Source: Sphaerotilus mobilis
GTDB taxonomy: Bacteria > Pseudomonadota > Gammaproteobacteria > Burkholderiales > Burkholderiaceae_C
NCBI RefSeq assembly: GCF_004216565.1
Contig: NZ_SGWV01000007.1
Coordinates: forward strand, 62,001 to 126,000
Direction: 5' to 3'
Length of the DNA: 64,000 bases
A model generated the notes under the pieces. It was not told the origin of the DNA, did no database searches, and saw nothing but the letters and a program-made list of their open reading frames with translations. Shown here in pieces: positions 17,694 through 26,628 of the stretch. The first letter of the stretch is position 1; each line of letters opens with the position of its first letter. The translations under genes were made by a program, and so were the position numbers.

Positions 17694-20600
17694 ATGGCTG
17701 AACAAACTGAAACCCAGGTCACCCCGAACGCCGCGATCCCTGCGATCGTGCCGGTGGCCCCGATCGAGCCCGCAGCCGAGGTGGCGGTGCCGGCCGCCGC
17801 CGTGCCGGAGACCATCGCCAGCCTGAAGGACGTCCAGCTCATCCCCGACTACATGCCCGCCCGACTGCCGGCCGGCATCGTGCTGGGCATCACCGGCGAG
17901 GTGGTGATCCGCACGCCTGATGGCACGCTGCGCCAGCTCAAGGTCGGCGACGAGATCCGCAAGGGCGACATGATCCTGACGTCGCAGGACGGCATCGTCG
18001 AGATGAACGCCGAAGGCAGCCGCCTGGCGCGCAGCCCGATGGGCAATGACCTGCTGATCGACCCGCCCTCGGCCGGTCCGAGCGACCCGGGCTCCCTCGG
18101 ACCCGGCCTGCGCATCGGCCGCCTGAACGAGGCCGTCGCCGGCCAGAGCTGGGACATCGAAGGCGTCGGTGAAGACCAGCGCGGCATCGGCGACCTGCGC
18201 ACCGACGAGGACGTCAGCGCGGACGTGAACGCCGGCGTGCGCACGGTCGTGCCGGCGCTGAACATCACCAACGGCACGGCCGATGAGGGTGACGGCACCC
18301 TGCCCTTCACCGTTACGCTCACCCAGCCGGCCGATCGGCCGCTGGTCGTGACGCTGGACACCGGCGCGCCCGGCGACACCGCCACGCCCATCGCCGACTA
18401 CGGCGTGATCGAGCATTCCCTCGACGGCGTCACTTGGACCGAGGGCACCACGGTGACGGTGCCCGTCGGCACGACCGAGATCCAGGTCCGCGTGACGCTG
18501 GTGCCCGACAACATCCACGAACCCGACGAGACGCTGACGCTGATCGGCACCATCACCGACCCGGTCACCGACCTGCCCGGCGGCGGCGGCAGCGGCATCG
18601 GCACCATCGTCAACGACGACCCGGTGCCCACGGTGGTGACGGTCACGCCGCGCAACCCGGATTCGGAGGGCGCCGACAACATCGCCGACGTGCTCGAAGG
18701 CACGGCAACCGCCAACACCGTCACCTACGACGTGGTGCTGCGCAACCCGTCGAGCACGCCGACCCCCTTCGCGGTCAGCCTGGCCGGCCGGGCCAGTGGC
18801 AACACGCTGGCGGCCGATCCGGCCAGCGACCTCGCCGAGATGACCGTGACATACCCGGGCGGCACGCCGATCCCGGTGACGGGCGGCTCGATCACCGTGC
18901 CGGCAGGCGTGACCGAATTCGTCATCGAGATCCTGACCCGCCCGGACGCGGTCGACGAGACCCACGAAACCTTCGCGCTGACCGTCGGCGGCGTCGAGCA
19001 GCTGGTCACCATCCTGGACGACGACAGCTCGCCGGTCGTGTCCACGACGACCGTGCAGGCGCAGGAGGAAGGCCCCAACGTCAACCTCGGCCTGGCCGCG
19101 CCGACCGATGCCGACGCCGGCTCCACGCTGACCATCACGGTCACCGGCCTGCCGACCATCGGCACCGTGCTGCTGGCCGATGGCACGCCGGTGGGCAACA
19201 ACACCGTGCTCACGGCCGAACAGCTCGCCGGCCTGCAGTACCGCCCGCCGCTTGACCACGTGGCGGGCACGCCGGCCGGCAGCTTCAGCTACAGCGTCAG
19301 CGATGGCGTCAACGTGACGCCCGGCCAGGCCACGATCAACCTGGCGGCCATCAACGACCGCCCGGTCGCCAACGACGACAGCCTGCCGGCGACCGAGGAC
19401 ACGGTGGCCACCTTCACCGTCGCGCAACTGCTGGGCAACGACACGGACGTCGACAACCTGCCTGCGGACCTGCGCGTCGTCTCGGTCAGCAGCGGCACCG
19501 GCGGCACCGCCACCTTGAACACCGCCGACGGCACCGTGACCTTCACGCCCAATGCCAACTTCAACGGTGCGGCAACCTTCACCTACACGATCAGCGACGG
19601 AAGCCTGGTCAGCCCGCCGGCCACCGCGACAGTCAACGTTGCCTCGGTCAACGACCTCCCGGTGATCACGCTGCCCAGCACCGGATCGGCCGGGCTGACG
19701 ACCCGGGAGGACGAAGCCCGGGTGTTCTCGTCTGCGACCGGCAATGCCCTCACCGTCAGCGACGCCGATGGGCCGGACACGATCCTGTCGGTCACCGTGA
19801 ACGTCTCCCAGGGCAGCTTCACACTGGGCGCCACACCCCTTGGCGAGCTGACCGAAGTGACCGGTGACGGCAGCACCAGCGTGCGCATGACCGGCACGGC
19901 TGCCGCGATCAACGCCGCACTGGAGGGCTCGAGCTTCCTCAACAACCCGGACCAGTACAGCCACGTCGTCAGCGGTGGATTGTTGGTGGCGGCACCCGGT
20001 CAGCCCACGCCAACGCTGAGCCTGTCGGTCAACGACGGCATCACCACGGTTAACAGCCCGACCTCCAACCTGGTCGTTCAGTCGCTCGCGGACATCGTTT
20101 CGGCAACCCGTCTGACGGACAAGAATCAGGCCTTTTCCGTCAACCTGACAAGTGGCTTCGAGGATCCGAGCGCGTTGATCACCAGCATCGATGGACAAGC
20201 CATCGCGATCGGCCAATCCATCGTGCTCAGTAACGGCCAAGGCACCGTTCGCCTCGACGATGCACAGAACATCACCTACACGCCGACCACCGACTTCATC
20301 TCGCCGGTCGTCAGCAACGTGTTGATCCCCGGCCAGTTCATCTTCACCGTCCAGGCCGGCGGTTCCACGGAATCGACCCTGTACAACGTGCAGGTCGCCG
20401 ACACGCCGAACGCGGGCATCCTGAGCGCTGTGGCACCGGTCGCCGAGACGCTCACCGGCCTGGCCGGCCAGACCGACGTGTTCGCGTGGACGCTGGCCGA
20501 GGCCGGCACCGAGACAGCGCCCAAGACCTGGCAGGTGCAGGGCTACGACGTGGCGCCGGCCAGCCAGAACGGCGACGTGCTGGACCTGCGCGACCTTCTG

Positions 20601-20831
20601 GTCGGTGCCAGCAACGACAACATCGGGTCCTACCTGGACTTCAGCCGGATCGGCGGCGACACCGTGCTGACGGTCAACAACGACGGCCAGGGCGCCGCCA
20701 ACCTGAGCATCACGCTGCAGGGCGTCGATCTGAACGCTGCGCTCGGCCTGGGCGCGGACGCGACCGACGTGCAGATCGTCGCGAGCATGGTGGCGCAGGG
20801 CAAGCTGCTGGCCGACATCACGTCGACCTGA
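17694..20831 (+). CDS. lapA: LapA-like type I-secreted surface adhesin with N-terminal retention module
   Basis: A 1045-residue, Asp/Thr/Gly-rich protein with few bulky or basic residues. Residues 55-113 (LPAGIVLGITGEVVIRTPDG..., KVGDEIRKGDMILT) form the retention module that lodges in the outer-membrane pore. Residues 180-310 and 315-440 look like Calx-beta domains ending in IVNDD and ILDDD. Residues 560-660 form a cadherin/VCBS-like repeat (RPVANDDSLPATEDT). The last 85 residues (DVLDLRDLL to the end) match the VCA0849-type secretion tail. No GGxGxD RTX nonapeptides are visible, and the protein is small for a LapA. The usual [TAP]AAG cleavage site is missing; PPSAGP (124-129) is the nearest candidate. 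An AGGAG site supports the ATG at 17694. Confidence 0.85.
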   Translation: MAEQTETQVTPNAAIPAIVPVAPIEPAAEVAVPAAAVPETIASLKDVQLIPDYMPARLPAGIVLGITGEVVIRTPDGTLRQLKVGDEIRKGDMILTSQDGIVEMNAEGSRLARSPMGNDLLIDPPSAGPSDPGSLGPGLRIGRLNEAVAGQSWDIEGVGEDQRGIGDLRTDEDVSADVNAGVRTVVPALNITNGTADEGDGTLPFTVTLTQPADRPLVVTLDTGAPGDTATPIADYGVIEHSLDGVTWTEGTTVTVPVGTTEIQVRVTLVPDNIHEPDETLTLIGTITDPVTDLPGGGGSGIGTIVNDDPVPTVVTVTPRNPDSEGADNIADVLEGTATANTVTYDVVLRNPSSTPTPFAVSLAGRASGNTLAADPASDLAEMTVTYPGGTPIPVTGGSITVPAGVTEFVIEILTRPDAVDETHETFALTVGGVEQLVTILDDDSSPVVSTTTVQAQEEGPNVNLGLAAPTDADAGSTLTITVTGLPTIGTVLLADGTPVGNNTVLTAEQLAGLQYRPPLDHVAGTPAGSFSYSVSDGVNVTPGQATINLAAINDRPVANDDSLPATEDTVATFTVAQLLGNDTDVDNLPADLRVVSVSSGTGGTATLNTADGTVTFTPNANFNGAATFTYTISDGSLVSPPATATVNVASVNDLPVITLPSTGSAGLTTREDEARVFSSATGNALTVSDADGPDTILSVTVNVSQGSFTLGATPLGELTEVTGDGSTSVRMTGTAAAINAALEGSSFLNNPDQYSHVVSGGLLVAAPGQPTPTLSLSVNDGITTVNSPTSNLVVQSLADIVSATRLTDKNQAFSVNLTSGFEDPSALITSIDGQAIAIGQSIVLSNGQGTVRLDDAQNITYTPTTDFISPVVSNVLIPGQFIFTVQAGGSTESTLYNVQVADTPNAGILSAVAPVAETLTGLAGQTDVFAWTLAEAGTETAPKTWQVQGYDVAPASQNGDVLDLRDLLVGASNDNIGSYLDFSRIGGDTVLTVNNDGQGAANLSITLQGVDLNAALGLGADATDVQIVASMVAQGKLLADITST

Positions 20832-20865
20832 AGGACGGCGGCCTGTTCCCAGGCTGTGTCGTCTA

Positions 20866-20900
20866 AACGACCAGGCGCCCGATGTGGGCGCCTCGTCGTT
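20866..20900. terminator. Bidirectional terminator between lapA and lapD
   Basis: A 15-bp stem, AACGACCAGGCGCCC / GGGCGCCTCGTCGTT, with one mismatch and a five-base loop. TTT follows on the plus strand and TTTA on the minus strand. It ends directly at the lapD stop codon and separates the convergent genes. Confidence 0.82.
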
Positions 20901-22802
20901 TCAGGGCCGCACCGCCGGGCCGGTCCAGGTGTCGAAGCCGACGTCGCGCACGGTCTCCAGATCCTGGACCCGGGCGACGCCTTCGGCACCAACCTGCAGA
21001 CCCAGGCCGCGCAGCGTCGAGACCAGACCGCGGACGAACTGCTGGCGCGCCGTCTGATCGGCCAGTTCATGCACCAGCGAGGGCGCGAGCTTGACGTAGT
21101 CGATGCCGGCCTGCGCGGCCAGCGCGAAGTCGGGCACCTGTTCACCGGCATGTTCCAGGCCGACCCGCACGCCCAGCGCCCGGACCTGTCGACCCAGTTC
21201 GACCAGCGCCTCCGGGTGACGTGCGATCTGCACCGCGTCGATGTCAAAGCACAGGCGCGATGCTGGCGAGCCGGCCGCCCGCAGCCGGGCCAGCAGACGG
21301 GCGATGAAACCGGTGGTCAGCAAGGACACCGGCGACACGCTGACGCAGCGCGCCTGGCCGTCGGCCGCGATGGCGCGCAGCGCCAGTTCAAGCACGCACA
21401 GGTCGATCTCGGGCATCAGCCCAGTGCGCAGGGCATGTGGCAACCAGTGCGCGGCCACCTCATGGGGCCCACCCGGAACGAGTTGCAGGCGCAAAGGACA
21501 TTCGAGGTGCAGTTGCTGGCCGTCACGGCCGACCACCGGAAACTCGCCCAGCCGCGCCCTGCCGTCCACCACCGCCTGGCGGATCGCCTGGCGCCAGGCC
21601 TGCTCACCGCTCAGCTGGGTCGGCGTCGCGGCCGGCGCGCCGAACTCGATCGAGAAAGGCCCGGCGGCTTCGGCTCGGGCCAGCGCCGCGTCGGCGCCGG
21701 CCAGCACCTCATGCAGGACCTGCCCGAGCGCCAGCGGCTGCACCGCCAGCACGACCGACACGCCGTCATAGGCCTGCAGCCGCTCGCCCAGCCGTGCCAT
21801 CAGCTCGGCCGGCACGGCGTCATGCCAGCCGGCGGCACCATGCACGGCGGCCAGGTCACTGCCGTTGAGTCGACCGGAGAACAGCGGCACGAGCGTGACC
21901 AGCGGCAGGCGCAAGCGGTCGGCCAGCAGCTTGAGCATGGCGTCGGTGGCGAGGTGGCCGCGTTGGCGGTTCAGCTCGGCCAGACCTGTTACCCGCAACA
22001 GCAGCAGCCGCCCGCCGCCGTGGCCTTCGTGGTCGAGCTGCTGCTGCAGCTGGGCCATGAAGTGGCTGCGGTTGGACAGGCCGGTCAGCGCATCCTCGTT
22101 GGCAACCCGGCGCAAGTGGTCCAGCGCCGTGGTCTGCTCGGTGAACTGGCTGCGCACCCGCTCGACCATGGTGTTCATCGCCCGGCTCAGCGCCCGCAAC
22201 TCGGGCGTCGCCGGCTCGTCGGTGGTGACATAGCGGCGCTCGCTGAGGGCCTCGGCCTGGGCCACGACCGCATCGAGCGGGCGGCGCAGGCGCAGCACCG
22301 CGAGGTGCGCGATCAGGCCTCCGACCAGGCCGAGCACCAGCATCCAGACCGTCGTGCTGACGGCACCACGCCACAGGTCGGCATAAGCAAAGACCGGCTG
22401 GCTGACCACCTCCAGATGCCCGATGGCGGCCCAGCCGGACGTGACCTCGGCGCGGCCCGGGATGGAGGCGATCGGGACCAGCTGCTCGAACCACGCCGGC
22501 ACGTCAGCCAGTCGCGGGGCCGCACGGCGCGCGAACAGCTCGCCCCCTTCCGGCGACAGCAGCCGGATCGACTGGTAGTGGCCGATGTCGAACTGCGAGG
22601 CGATCGCCAGCTCGATCAGGCCGCGATCCCCGCCCTGCTGCGTCAGTGTCAGCGCCAGCGACTGGGCGTTGTCGCTGTTCTTCAGCGCCAGCTGGGTTTG
22701 CAGGTAACTGCGCGCGGTCCAGGTTGTCACCAGGACACTGCCGACCAGCGCGAACAGGATCAGGGTCGCCACCAAGGCCTGCACCTGGCGTATCAAGGAC
22801 AT
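20901..22802 (-). CDS. lapD: LapD-type c-di-GMP receptor (degenerate GGDEF-EAL)
   Basis: A 633-residue inner-membrane protein. One N-terminal helix, a periplasmic LapD/MoxY-type domain (about residues 30-150), a second helix (about 152-172) and a HAMP linker precede a GGDEF and an EAL domain. The GGDEF site reads NGSDL and the EAL motif reads ECPLRL, so neither cyclase nor phosphodiesterase activity is expected. In the Pseudomonas system c-di-GMP binding to the dead EAL domain makes LapD sequester LapG, which keeps LapA on the surface. It lies 25 bases downstream of lapG in the same minus-strand unit. Confidence 0.9.
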   Translation of the reverse strand: MSLIRQVQALVATLILFALVGSVLVTTWTARSYLQTQLALKNSDNAQSLALTLTQQGGDRGLIELAIASQFDIGHYQSIRLLSPEGGELFARRAAPRLADVPAWFEQLVPIASIPGRAEVTSGWAAIGHLEVVSQPVFAYADLWRGAVSTTVWMLVLGLVGGLIAHLAVLRLRRPLDAVVAQAEALSERRYVTTDEPATPELRALSRAMNTMVERVRSQFTEQTTALDHLRRVANEDALTGLSNRSHFMAQLQQQLDHEGHGGGRLLLLRVTGLAELNRQRGHLATDAMLKLLADRLRLPLVTLVPLFSGRLNGSDLAAVHGAAGWHDAVPAELMARLGERLQAYDGVSVVLAVQPLALGQVLHEVLAGADAALARAEAAGPFSIEFGAPAATPTQLSGEQAWRQAIRQAVVDGRARLGEFPVVGRDGQQLHLECPLRLQLVPGGPHEVAAHWLPHALRTGLMPEIDLCVLELALRAIAADGQARCVSVSPVSLLTTGFIARLLARLRAAGSPASRLCFDIDAVQIARHPEALVELGRQVRALGVRVGLEHAGEQVPDFALAAQAGIDYVKLAPSLVHELADQTARQQFVRGLVSTLRGLGLQVGAEGVARVQDLETVRDVGFDTWTGPAVRP

Positions 22803-22827
22803 AAGCCACCCATGGAGTTACAAGACA

Positions 22828-23595
22828 TCACAGAAAACCCTGTTCACGGGCCCTTGCGAGCAAATCACGCCAACGCGACAGGCGCGCCAGCGGATCCCCC
22901 GCGCCCGGACCCTGAGTACCGGTCCAGAGCCCTTCGGCATTGAAACTGAATACCGGCGCCAGATCGGGTCGACGCGACGCCGGGCGAATTTCCGGGACCA
23001 GATTGTCAAGAATCGACGGGTCGCTCGAACCCGCCACCGGATAGTAGGCCAGCACCATGTGGGCCTGCTGGCTCGAACCGCCCGAGCCGTTCAGCGTGGC
23101 CTTGACATACACCAGCCGAAGCCGCGCCGTCGGCACCCCGGCGGCGATCAGGCTGAAGTACTTCGCGATCGCATAGTCCTCGCAATCGCCGGCACCGCGT
23201 CCGAACATCTCGATCGGGGTCGCCCAATAATCGATCTGGCTCCACACGTCGATATCGTCGCGAAAGGTCACGCGGCGATTGAAGAACTGGTTGACCTGCT
23301 GCAGCCGGACCTCGTCGTCCTGCCCCGCCAACTGGCTGACCAGATCGGTCAGCGCGCGCACCGAATCCGGTGTCGATCCACCGTGCCGGAGGGCCGACTG
23401 TCGCAGGCGATCCACATCCCAGGCCGAAGATTCCCGCCAGGCCAGCATCAGGACCACGCCGAGCACTGCCAGCGCCAGCCCGGCCAGAATCGCCCGCCGA
23501 CCCGAGCGACGTCGCGGAAAAATGCCGAAAACCCACGATCCGGTCACAAGTTGTGACCACGTGGCGGTTTGCGGCGGGCTCAGGAATCTCGGCAT
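22828..23595 (-). CDS. lapG: LapG-type periplasmic cysteine protease (transglutaminase-like)
   Basis: A 255-residue protein with an N-terminal membrane segment (about residues 35-53) and a bacterial transglutaminase-like protease domain. The catalytic triad is readable as Cys138 (GDCEDYA), His179 (QQAHMVLAYY) and Asp197 (ILDNL). Acidic residues around the cysteine correspond to the calcium site of LapG. Its role would be to cut the LapA retention module and release the adhesin when c-di-GMP is low. It precedes lapD and is divergent from lapE. Confidence 0.93.
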   Translation of the reverse strand: MPRFLSPPQTATWSQLVTGSWVFGIFPRRRSGRRAILAGLALAVLGVVLMLAWRESSAWDVDRLRQSALRHGGSTPDSVRALTDLVSQLAGQDDEVRLQQVNQFFNRRVTFRDDIDVWSQIDYWATPIEMFGRGAGDCEDYAIAKYFSLIAAGVPTARLRLVYVKATLNGSGGSSQQAHMVLAYYPVAGSSDPSILDNLVPEIRPASRRPDLAPVFSFNAEGLWTGTQGPGAGDPLARLSRWRDLLARAREQGFL

Positions 23596-23777
23596 TGCTA
23601 CCTTATGGGTCGGCAGTCCGGCGAGTTGACCATGAACCCGGCTGGCCCTGCAGACACAGCAGGCCCCAAAAGGCGTCGCTTATCCGGCCGTTCGCTTGGG
23701 TTGCCTTGCCCAAGCCGATGGGGCTGTGGGATACTGGACCAAACTAATATCGATGCGCTTGCGCATCCGCCCCCACC

Positions 23778-25658
23778 ATGATCAAGCCGTCCTTCCCGAT
23801 GATTGGAAAAATGGCGCTGGCCTGCCAGCTGGCCATGGTTTTCCCGGCCTGGGCCCAAGGCCCTGCAGCCGATCCGCTGAAGGATGCAGCGCAACGCGCG
23901 ATTTCCTCGAATCCCGAAGTGACGGCCCGCCTGAATGCCTTTCGGGCGGCGGTCGACGAGGTCGGCGTCGCTCGCGGCGCGTATTTGCCACGGGTCGACC
24001 TGAGCGCCGATGCAGCGCGCATCCGGGATCGCATCGACTCGCGCACGCCGCCCAACGGTTCGATGACCAGCACCGGCATCGCGTTGACCGCAACCCAGTT
24101 GTTGTGGGATGGCCTGGCCACCGTAAACCAGGTTCAGCGCCTCGACCATGCGCGCCTGGTGAGGTATTTCGAGTTCATCGACGCCAGCGAGCAGACCGCC
24201 CTGGAAAGTGCCCGGGCCTATTTCGACGTGTCGCGTGCACGCAAGCTGGTCCAGCTTGCCGAGGACAACTATGTGCAGCACCGTCAGGTGTTCGAACAGA
24301 TCCAGTCGCGTGTGAAGGCCGGTGTCGGCCGCGGCGTCGACCTCGAACAGGTCGGTGCGCGTCTGGCGCTGGCCGAGTCCAACCTCGCCACCGAGACCGC
24401 CAACCTGCACGACGTCACCGAGCGTTACCGCCGTGTCGTCGGCGCCCTGCCCCCGGCGGAACTGCCGATGGTGAATTCGCTCGATCGCAGCCTGCCCGCG
24501 TCGGCCGCCCAGGCGGTCGACCAGAGCGTCAAGCGCAATGCGCTGGTGGCGGCGGCGGTCGAGAACTTTCGGTCCTCGCAGTCGCAGAGCAAGGAGCGCG
24601 ACGGCCTCTGGCACCCGCGCGTCGAAGCCCGGCTGCGCAGTGGCGCAGGCAACAACTTCGACGGCGTGCCAGACCAGAAGCGCGAGACCTCCGCAGGCGT
24701 CTACCTCAACTGGAACCTGTTCAACGGCGGGGCCGACCAGTCGCGCATCCGCCAGTCAGCCAACCTGCTCAACCAAGCCGCCGACCAGCGCGACAAGGTC
24801 TGCCGCGAGGCCCGGCAGACCGCCGCGATCGCCTTCAACGACGTGCGCACCCAGACCGAGCAGATCGGCTACCTCGACCGCAACGTGCAGGCCACCGTCA
24901 AGGCCCGCGACGCCTACCGCCAGCAGTTCGACATCGGCCAGCGCAGTCTGCTGGACGTGCTCAACGCCGAGAACGAGCTCTACGTGGCGCGCCGCGCGCT
25001 GACCTCGGCCGAACACGACCTGGGCATCGCCAAGGCCCGCACCCACGCATCGGCCAGCACGCTGGTCGCGGTGCTGGGCCTGGTGCGCGCCAGCGAGGCC
25101 AATGAGGAACCCGAAGACGGCCGCTTCTGGCAAGCCGGTGACGATGGCGCCGCCCGCTGCCCGATCAGCGCCACCGAGCTGGCATTGGCGACCAAATCTG
25201 ACCTGGACGCTCGCGCCCGGCAGACGGCGCCGGTCGAGGTCTCAGCCGTCTCCGCTGCACCCACCCTGGCTGCCGCGTCGACGGCCCGCGCACTGCCGCC
25301 GGTCGAGCGCCAGGCCGAACCGGCGGTGTCCTCGGTGTCGCAACGCCTGCTCGATTGGTCGGCAGCCTGGTCGACCAAGGACGTGACGCGCTACCTGAGC
25401 TTCTACGACGCCAAGTTCCAGCCGACCAGCGTGTCGCGCAAGAAGTGGTTCGACAACCGCACCAAGCTGCTGCGCAAGGCCGGTCCGATCGACCTGCGCA
25501 TCTCCAACGTGCAGCGCAAGACCCTCTCGCCGACCCAGGTCGAGACCCGCTTCGACCAGGACTACGCCTCGGGTTCGGTCAAGGACAAGAGCCAGAAGGT
25601 CCTCGTCTGGCAACGTCGCGGCAGCGAGTGGTACATCGTCAAGGAATCGAGCCGCTGA
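23778..25658 (+). CDS. lapE: TolC-family outer-membrane exporter (LapE) with C-terminal NTF2-like domain
   Basis: A 626-residue protein with a signal peptide ending in FPAWAQ. Residues 35-445 are a TolC channel with paired OEP repeats (for example LTATQLLWDGLATVNQVQRLDHARL and the second-half LNWNLFNGGADQSRIRQSAN). It should complete the LapB-LapC exporter. Unusually, an Ala/Val/Pro linker leads to about 105 extra residues (SVSQRLLDWSAAWSTKDVTRYLSFYD to WYIVKESSR). These look like the NTF2/SnoaL-like domain (Cds6 type) often attached to cell-wall proteins. That domain would lie in the periplasm. It is transcribed away from lapG across a 182-base gap. Confidence 0.88.
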   Translation: MIKPSFPMIGKMALACQLAMVFPAWAQGPAADPLKDAAQRAISSNPEVTARLNAFRAAVDEVGVARGAYLPRVDLSADAARIRDRIDSRTPPNGSMTSTGIALTATQLLWDGLATVNQVQRLDHARLVRYFEFIDASEQTALESARAYFDVSRARKLVQLAEDNYVQHRQVFEQIQSRVKAGVGRGVDLEQVGARLALAESNLATETANLHDVTERYRRVVGALPPAELPMVNSLDRSLPASAAQAVDQSVKRNALVAAAVENFRSSQSQSKERDGLWHPRVEARLRSGAGNNFDGVPDQKRETSAGVYLNWNLFNGGADQSRIRQSANLLNQAADQRDKVCREARQTAAIAFNDVRTQTEQIGYLDRNVQATVKARDAYRQQFDIGQRSLLDVLNAENELYVARRALTSAEHDLGIAKARTHASASTLVAVLGLVRASEANEEPEDGRFWQAGDDGAARCPISATELALATKSDLDARARQTAPVEVSAVSAAPTLAAASTARALPPVERQAEPAVSSVSQRLLDWSAAWSTKDVTRYLSFYDAKFQPTSVSRKKWFDNRTKLLRKAGPIDLRISNVQRKTLSPTQVETRFDQDYASGSVKDKSQKVLVWQRRGSEWYIVKESSR

Positions 25659-25691
25659 GGCTCTTCCCCGCGCGCCCGGGCTGGGCGCCAC

Positions 25692-26627
25692 TCACTTGCG
25701 CATCAGGGTGCTCTTGCCGAACAGGCTTTCGACCAGGTCGACGGCCAGTTCGGCCGTCTGGTTGCGCAGGTCGAAGGCGGGGTTGAGTTCGACCACGTCC
25801 AGCGAGGCGAGCCGGCCGGTGTCGGCCACCATCTCCATGCACAACTGGGCCTCGCGGTAGGTCGGGCCGCCGGGCACCGTCGTTGCCACGCCAGGGGCGA
25901 TACCGGGATCGAGGAAGTCGACGTCGAAGCTCACATGCAGGTGGGTGCGCTCGTCGAGCGTGGCCAGCGCCAGTTCCATCGCGTGGCGCATGCCCATCTC
26001 GTCGATGTAGCGCATGTCGAAGACCTCGATGTCCTGCTCGTGCACCAGGCGCTTCTCGCCTTCGTCGACGCTGCGGATGCCGATCTGGCGGATCGCCTTG
26101 GACGAGATCGCCGGCACCGCGCCCGACATGCCCGTCAACGCGGCCGGCCCGAGGCCGCACAGACAGGCCACCGGCATGCCGTGGATGTTGCCGCTGGGCG
26201 TGATGGTCGAGGTGTTGAAGTCCGCGTGCGCATCGAGCCAGAGCACCCGCAGCTTGCGGCCGGTCTCGCGGCAATGGCGCGCCACCGCGCTGATCGAGCC
26301 AACGCCCAGGCAGTGGTCGCCACCCAGCATGATCGGCAGGTGCCCGGCCCGCAGGCTGGCATAGACGGCATCGTGCGCAAGTTGGTTCCAGGCCACCACC
26401 TCGGCAAGGTGCCGGTAGCCGTCGACCGGGGGCTGCCAAGGATTGGCCGGGCCGCTGACATTGCCGCGGTCATGCACGACCAGGTCATGCGCTTCAAGGC
26501 GCTGGCGGATGCCCGCGACGCGCAGGGCCTCCGGGCCCATCGAGGCGCCACGCGCGGACGCGCCGACATCGGTGGGGACGCCGATCAGGTCGACGATGCG
26601 GGGTGGCGTGTGCGTGTGCAGCGGCAT
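25692..26627 (-). CDS. rocF: Arginase (ureohydrolase family)
   Basis: A 311-residue binuclear manganese enzyme that hydrolyses arginine to ornithine and urea. The metal motifs GGDHCLGVGS, DAHADFN and SFDVDFLDP are all present with their His/Asp ligands. The HADFNT and SGNIHGMP segments suit arginase rather than agmatinase. The ATG at 26627 was chosen because it sits one base after the stop of the upstream LOG-family gene. A longer frame would overlap that gene. It is the last gene of the minus-strand run that begins with ctpA. Confidence 0.9.
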   Translation of the reverse strand: MPLHTHTPPRIVDLIGVPTDVGASARGASMGPEALRVAGIRQRLEAHDLVVHDRGNVSGPANPWQPPVDGYRHLAEVVAWNQLAHDAVYASLRAGHLPIMLGGDHCLGVGSISAVARHCRETGRKLRVLWLDAHADFNTSTITPSGNIHGMPVACLCGLGPAALTGMSGAVPAISSKAIRQIGIRSVDEGEKRLVHEQDIEVFDMRYIDEMGMRHAMELALATLDERTHLHVSFDVDFLDPGIAPGVATTVPGGPTYREAQLCMEMVADTGRLASLDVVELNPAFDLRNQTAELAVDLVESLFGKSTLMRK

Positions 26628-26628
26628 G

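Noticed and set aside
17595-20240. 881-codon minus-strand frame opposite lapA
   Set aside because: A shadow of the Asp/Thr/Gly-rich adhesin; no ribosome site or motif.
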